Shown here piece by piece: positions 58,345 to 64,000 of a stretch of DNA of 64,000 bases. Position 1 is the stretch's first letter; each line of letters opens with the position of its first letter. This stretch comes from Steinernema hermaphroditum (taxonomy: Eukaryota; Nematoda; Chromadorea; Rhabditida; Steinernematidae). A program made the translations under genes and the position numbers. Under the pieces are notes generated by a model, which saw only the letters and a list, made by a program, of their open reading frames with translations, did no database searches and was not told where the DNA came from. The stretch is taken from NCBI GenBank assembly GCA_030435675.1, contig CM059625.1, positions 3,410,001-3,474,000 on the forward strand, given 5' to 3'.

Positions 58345-59530
58345 AATGTAATTACCTTGAGCATTGACCGCCTACTGTCGAAAGCCACGGCCCACGGCGG
58401 CTTTCGTATAGTTCGCTCTTTATGAGTAGTACATTAATCACGTTCCGAGCAAAGAAAAAGCGTTCAAAGGGGAACGGTCGGAAATCGTTGGCCGAAAATA
58501 TCGAAAAACTTGATAAGTGAGATTTATGGCGGCGATGAAGTTTCTATCAAAACAATCGTAGCAGATGCCACTGTTCTACATCCATGTGCTTAACAGACTC
58601 TAAATGCAATAGGTCTTCCCTCGAGAAGGCTAAAATTCGAACTTTTTCAACAATTTACGGGCAATGCTGATCTAGATGGAGTTGAAAATCAACCGAAATA
58701 CGTTTGTATTAATGTGGTCGGGTCTTACTTGTAGGCCAAAATTTTGTAGTTTGTATAGTACAAACAGACAGAACAATATAACATATGCCCACCCACATGC
58801 CAATTATATTAGTCTGTGAAACAATGGAATCAAGGACAGGATTGATATCTGCATTATGTTTTCTTCCCTAACACAAACATTGGTCAAAAAACCTTCAAAG
58901 GACCGTTTCACAACCGAAAAAATCAATCACCGTTTTTACCATTTCAAAGATAAGAGTACGTTCCACACGGAAGCAGTCAAAAACTGACCCAAATCTCCGT
59001 TCACCAGTCCTATCTTATCAGCTTCACACATCCCCGTTGACAAAGAACGTCGGTGACGATTGAGAGAATGGGGATTAATTAGTGAACGGAATTAATCCTT
59101 CAAGTGCAAATATTAGCTAACTAACAGTTCGCGCGGACACACTCTAGCTCTGATCCGTTGAGCAAAGCACGCAGGCGAACAAACATAAATGGGTGCCGTT
59201 CTAAATTAGGCGATGGACAAAATCACGTTGTTGTTGTTGTTTGAGGATGAGAGCGATTTGCCGTTCGCATAATGGCCAAATAAATCAGAGACTAACGAGG
59301 CACCCAGGACCAGGAGGTATCACCCAGCTCGCCATCACCGAGATCACCCTCACCCGACTCGACCGCTGCAAAACCCGGTGGTGACGCAAAAAGCGCTCGA
59401 GAGGGCGAGATTTACAGCCTGCGCCGCAATTTTGGTATCCGGCCCGCAGGCGTCCAGAACAACAAGTCCTGCCCCAACAGATGACGGCCGTCGGTTTTAG
59501 GTCGGGAAGACAGTGTTGGCACGGCGTCAA
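58345..59530. other. Intergenic, nothing recognised
   Basis: AT-rich up to 59.2 kb, then GC-rich with overlapping frames on both strands and no motif or splice support. Confidence 0.4.
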
Positions 59531-59535
59531 GAACA

Positions 59536-59856
59536 GGGACAAATCGGTCAGACGGTGGGACTACCGTTCAACCGGTCACCGTGTGTGCCTTTGGGATTCC
59601 GACACGGCCGCGACAAGACAACAACAAGGTGAGGAACACCGTCGATGATGGACACAGGTGCTGATGGGCTACTGACCTGACACGCTTGTCAGTTGTAGCG
59701 CTGATCGACGGCGGCGGGTCAGTGTTGCAAAAAACAAATTATACAAAGCATAGATGGTGTGTATTTTGTTGATGTTTAGCATCACATTCTCTTTTTATTT
59801 ATGATCATGATCAACAAGGGGTTGGATGGTACACCACCGTCTGACCGATTTGTCCC
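59536..59856. mobile_element. MITE-like element with perfect 23-bp inverted repeats
   Basis: GGGACAAATCGGTCAGACGG plus TGG at 59536-59558 recurs exactly as its reverse complement at 59834-59856. The interior (about 275 bp) encodes nothing. No clear target duplication was seen, so the true ends may lie slightly outside. Confidence 0.65.
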
Positions 59857-60232
59857 TATTGGGCCAAAAAGGTGACATAGAATCGTAGTTAGATTCTTCG
59901 AATATCACAAAATATTTAATCAAATTTACTAGTTTATCTATGGGATAAGAAGGATAACCAAAAAGTCACTTTTTGCAGCCTCAACTTACATTTGAATTAC
60001 AGATAAGAACTAAGCCTAAGTGTATAAACATTCGTTTTCCAGTGCTGAGGTTTTATGTTTACTATTTATATGTCAAGGAAAAAGTAAAATAAAAAACTTA
60101 CAGTTTTCGAGAGCGCAATTCAGCGTTGGGATGGAAGTCGTTGAACATCGTAGAACAGTACCGCGCCGCACAGAGAAGCTAATCTAGCACCACTGTTTGT
60201 CACCCTTCGGGTCACTCTGATAGGCGCAGCCC

Positions 60233-60534
60233 TCATTTATGGCTGGCCTTATGCGAATAAGGCCATAAACCCATGAGCGCAAGATCAAAGCACCGAGCGT
60301 AACTGTAAACAGTGGTGAGCTTCTACATATGCTGGTGAAAGACAAGATGGCTGTATGACCAACCTCTATATAGAGTCTTGTACGGTATCTTGTTTCAGAA
60401 AGGTCAATAAGCTCAGAAAGTGTCCCCTGGGCACGTCTGAGGCGAGAGGGCTCAGCCATCACACGTCCAATGAACGGTATTGCTTGATCACGGTTCATCT
60501 GTTTTGTAGCTGACTGTGACAGCAGAGCAAGCTC
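60233..60534 (-). CDS. C-terminal exon pair of an unidentified protein
   Basis: Minus-strand exons 60364-60534 and 60233-60322 are separated by a 41-nt intron (GTTGGT..TGTAG) and join in phase. The first reads ELALLSQSATKQMNRDQAIP.. and LIDLSETRYRTRLYIE; the second KLTTVYSYARCFDLALMGLW, then PYSHKASHK and a stop. The good intron and charged helical content support a real gene. Upstream exons were not found: a minus-strand frame at 60888-61136 (ITNPVFALQRYRLFSQISSD..) is a candidate but could not be joined. Family unknown. Confidence 0.45.
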
Positions 60535-61139
60535 CTTGATAATGGCATTAAATGTGCTTCAAAGCCGCCACAGTTCGAAGGACGAGCGAAAGTGAATCCG
60601 CAGATTCATCTTCCTATGGCCCAGAAATTGAACGTTAACCTAAAGTATCGCTTTCTTCTTTTTGGCCCTTCTTAACCCTCTCCCCTCCCCAAAAAAGTAC
60701 CGCAGTACGGCGCTTTTTCTTACATAATCTACGAAGGTATAGCGTATTTTATGTCATTAGGATTCTTTAAATAGCAAATACTATTATTAGACAAATTCTA
60801 CTCCTACTAAGGCCACAAGCTCTACTTCTACAGCTTTCATTGAAATTTGTGTGAAAGATGCGAAACCTCCCCTTAATTATTGTTAAACTAATCAATTTTA
60901 AGTTCAAAACAGCGGTTTGAAGCATAGATCATCAGAGCACTACATAGAAAATGAGTATCACACAAAAAACCACTCTCCGCGAGTATCAACTCTCGAGCAC
61001 TAATCCCTAAAGCGATCCTCATCGCAACTCTTCGGACATTGTCGTCGCTGCTGATCTGAGAAAAGAGACGGTATCGCTGAAGGGCAAAAACTGGATTTGT
61101 GATGTAAGCACTTATTGTCGCTTGAAGAATAAACACATT

Positions 61140-64000
61140 GCTACACTTGAGGACCGCGCGACCGGCAACCGCAACTACCTTATGTCCGTGAGCAAACAGG
61201 GCGAGGCGCCAGGCGGCGCCTAGTCATCGTTTCTCAGATGCCGGATTTGTGTGAGGATATCTATTATCCAATTTACGTTCGCGTAATCGAAACCGCTGAG
61301 CACATAACAGCTAATTGATTATTCCGATCGCCCGGAGACATGCAAACGACAACGACGTCGAGGAATATGTGAACATCGGGAGGAGGAGGAAGTGGAGGAC
61401 TTAATTGCGCATGACCGCCCGAGGTTTACGATCGGTTTCGCGTTTCCATACAGCGGAACCAGTCCGTCGTAAACGGTACCCAGCGGCTCTCGACAAAAAC
61501 ACATGCTTCATATCATGGAAGATGTATGTCGGCAAGGCAACAGGGCAATCTGTCAGAGGTGTGAACACCTGACAGCCGTTCGACGATCGGCGCATATGCA
61601 AATGAGGTCGTTTAACGGAAAACGCGACGCTGAAATGAACTGCTCAACAACGCTAATGTGCAGAGGAAGAAAAACGTGCAAGGAGCAGTGGGTTGGTCGT
61701 TGAGAGGAGGGGGACGATTTTGCAAAGGACAGTAGAGGCGTGTTCGTTGAGGGTAAGAAAACAACGCATATTTATTGAAAGTGACAGCTCGCCGGTCAAC
61801 GCGAGTTCATAGAATTAAAAATAGATTATGAAGAGCTAAGTGCAACTCCAGTGCGATTCTGTCAAGTTCGAACCCAATCTGATTCCGTTTGTGAGATGGT
61901 GGCTTAGATCAAAGTTCTGGAAAAGCGATCTTGACATCAATCAGACAGATCCACTTTCACACGGGTCCTCTTCGATCTAGTGACTAATGTTCCAGTACAT
62001 TGTTTCTGGTCTCGAAAACAATCCTTTCTCATTCGTCGGATTCCTCACAAATGACGGCTAACAAAACAGAAAAACATCGTCAGAACTCCAATTGTACCCA
62101 CCATCCTCCGCTCGAGCACCTGCTACTTATTCTTACTAAAGTTATAAATAATGTACGGTGCGAAAGTTTATGTATTCATTTCGAATTTTCAAAACGATCA
62201 AAGTGAACAATGCCTTGAAATGCTGTAGGATGCATACCGTACCAGTGCAACAAAAGTTCATTCAAACAACCTTGGTTGTATTGTACACATTCTACGCTAA
62301 AAAACAAGAAAAGAAAAACATCAAATGTGCAAAAAAGTGCAGAATCTACTGCCACACAAAATGCCGTTGTAGAACGCTTACCATAAAACAAAAAGGACAT
62401 GCATCGAGAATGCCTCCGAAGCTCAAACAACGGCCCCTTATTTTGTCGAGATCCTAACAAATGGTCGTTCAACTGCCGGCGGATGAGGCAAATTAGCGCT
62501 TGCGCGTCATTGCCACGAACACAACACTCGGTCGCACTCGAGAAGATCCCAAAAACGCTTCACAAATAACAGCCCTCAAAGCATTTCGAAGCGCGACGGC
62601 CCGCCGCCTCGCCAACTCGAACTGAACGATCGCAGGCTATCTCTACAGTGGCTGTGCGCCGGATCACCGGAAGCCCGATGTCAATGAGCGGCGGGAACCG
62701 GATATGCGCCGGTGAACAGATCTCGAAGACGTGGAGGACTGTCAAGAGGCGAAACCGGATGGTTAAAGGTTAGGCACAAGCTAAATCCACGGAGGTGGAT
62801 CCGGTTATGCAAACAGAGTGGGAGCAGGAGAGCCGGTGATTGGCATTGGAACCGAGAAAAAAGATCAGATCAGCGCTTCATGTTTCCAAATTAAACATCC
62901 CAAGTGGTTACACATTTAGTAAACCACTAAATTGTCGTAATTCCCCCGAAATAATCTCACGAGAAAGCATGCATATTTATGAGATTCCGGGGAATGTCGC
63001 CGTGAGCATTCACAATTAAGGGGCACTCCAATGGAGCATACGAAAAATGAGTGTCGTAATGGAGCACCTTCGCTGCGAAGGGGGTAGATGGTATTGTTCT
63101 TTAAGCAACTTCTTAGATTGCATCCCTGCAGAGGTGATTGTCTAGACAAAGAGTCTGTATAACTTAGGTTTATCAGTTAAGATATAAAACATGGAAACCA
63201 GTAAGAAATATGTATAAAATGGACAGCATCTGCTGATTCATATGCTCATGATTCAAGAGGTTCATGGACACATCAAATGCCAAAGCCGGAGATTGCTTAC
63301 GGAAGGAATCTCAAAATTCATAACCGGAAATAAGGCGTTTCGCAACATAAAACGACCGGGTCCGCCCGTCGTGGAATAACAATTCGCGCGTTTACGACCA
63401 AAATACGACGAGGACGGATTGGAAAGAAATAAAATGTTGTCGGAAATTGCCGCCAAGTGGAATGTAAATTTAGTGGTTGTGGTTTTCTTTACAATGCCAA
63501 CAATGTGGAATTCTTCGCTGAGAATTGAAAATATCTTAGCACATTTTTTCTCTGTTGGTGCTACGGTGTTTTTGGAAGGAAATTGCAGCCTATCAAGGGG
63601 CAATTTTTGCAGCTGTGTATTATCTCTAGTAGAGTTGTATGGGTCCGGGTTTCGGGTTTGTGTGCTCGCACAACTCTGATCTCTAGTTGGATAGAAGCAG
63701 TTTACGAAGAGCAACTACACCCAAAAAAGAAAGTCTACAATCATGCAGTGCTGCAGTCCCATTATGGTAAAGGCAACAAGAGGATACAGACAGAGACTGC
63801 TCTCTGCTCAGCCAACAAAGAAGCCCCCTCCCCCTCCCCCCTTAAGAGTAGTTCGTGTCGTTGTCGACCTCAAAGTGTTGCAACTTGTGTGCAAACATAA
63901 CGCCGTGCAATTGAGGACATTCTTTCATCACGTCGCTAAATTTGTGAAAGATACCAGGCCCCCCCCCATAGCTCACAGAAATGTAGAAAACAATCGTCGT
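61140..64000. other. Right end, no gene recognised
   Basis: Short ORFs overlap on both strands, including one of 150 codons (63262-63714, minus) without domain or splice support. Poly-C tracts occur near 63825-63842 and 63958-63967. Confidence 0.4.

Noticed and set aside
59285..59542. GC-rich minus-strand ORF with Cys and Arg
   Set aside because: No splice support or family, and it runs into the end of an inverted-repeat element.
63262..63714. 150-codon minus-strand ORF near the right end
   Set aside because: Low-complexity mixture without domain, splice signals or start context, and a competing plus-strand ORF.

Overview
This window looks like nuclear DNA from a nematode; the genus cannot be fixed from sequence alone. 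The evidence is short introns (many of 40-60 nt) with GTAAG/GTGAG donors and TTTCAG-type acceptors, TTTCAG-like acceptors just upstream of several start codons (as expected for spliced-leader trans-splicing), and gene families familiar from nematodes: F-spondin, peritrophin-type chitin-binding proteins, a Cys-loop receptor, and VWD/TIL secreted proteins. All exon models were built by eye from splice signals and phase; none was checked by search or transcript data.

Layout. 1-8.8 kb holds no convincing gene. 8.8-12.5 kb carries a secreted VWD-C8-TIL protein (minus strand) and, downstream on the plus strand, a small secreted protein made of two copies of the same Cys-rich domain that ends the first protein. 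12.9-14.9 kb is a ZC3HC1/NIPA-like zinc-finger protein (minus). 15.5-17.6 kb is a complete ten-exon nicotinic-type Cys-loop receptor subunit (minus). 17.9-18.9 kb is a small secreted ApeC-like gene whose second intron contains a mariner relic. 20.7-24.9 kb is a full-length F-spondin gene (plus, 13 exons). 25.8-27.3 kb encodes an acidic protein with a series of SUMO-acceptor-like motifs, a BESS-like helix and a basic tail. 27.9-28.4 kb has a small membrane protein whose frame is interrupted by one TGA. 29.3-30.0 kb is an exactly 700-bp TTAA-flanked inverted-repeat element. 30.9-32.8 kb is an SCPx gene (thiolase fused to SCP2).

33.0-36.5 kb is a minus-strand cluster of two chitin-binding proteins around a Cys-rich orphan. 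37.4-37.7 kb is a hAT-type MITE with tRNA-like B boxes in its arms. 39.7-41.5 kb is a divergent DEAH helicase that appears to lack its usual C-terminal region. 42.4-43.9 kb is a GCATCTGAGC-type minisatellite with a higher-order repeat. 45.1-57.6 kb is best explained by one minus-strand gene with a short conserved-looking coil at the C-terminus and introns of 3 and 6 kb; a tRNA-Asn gene lies in the larger intron. 57.6-64 kb is mostly non-coding, with an orphan C-terminal exon pair near 60.3 kb and a 321-bp inverted-repeat element at 59.5-59.9 kb.

There is no operon-like functional unit. The genes are a mix of extracellular matrix/cuticle factors (F-spondin, chitin-binding, VWD/TIL), neuronal signalling (receptor), peroxisomal lipid metabolism (SCPx) and nuclear proteins. 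The most noteworthy points are the fused SCPx architecture, the TGA-interrupted gene, the SUMO-motif protein, a copied piece of exon 1 inside an F-spondin intron, and the small mobile elements.
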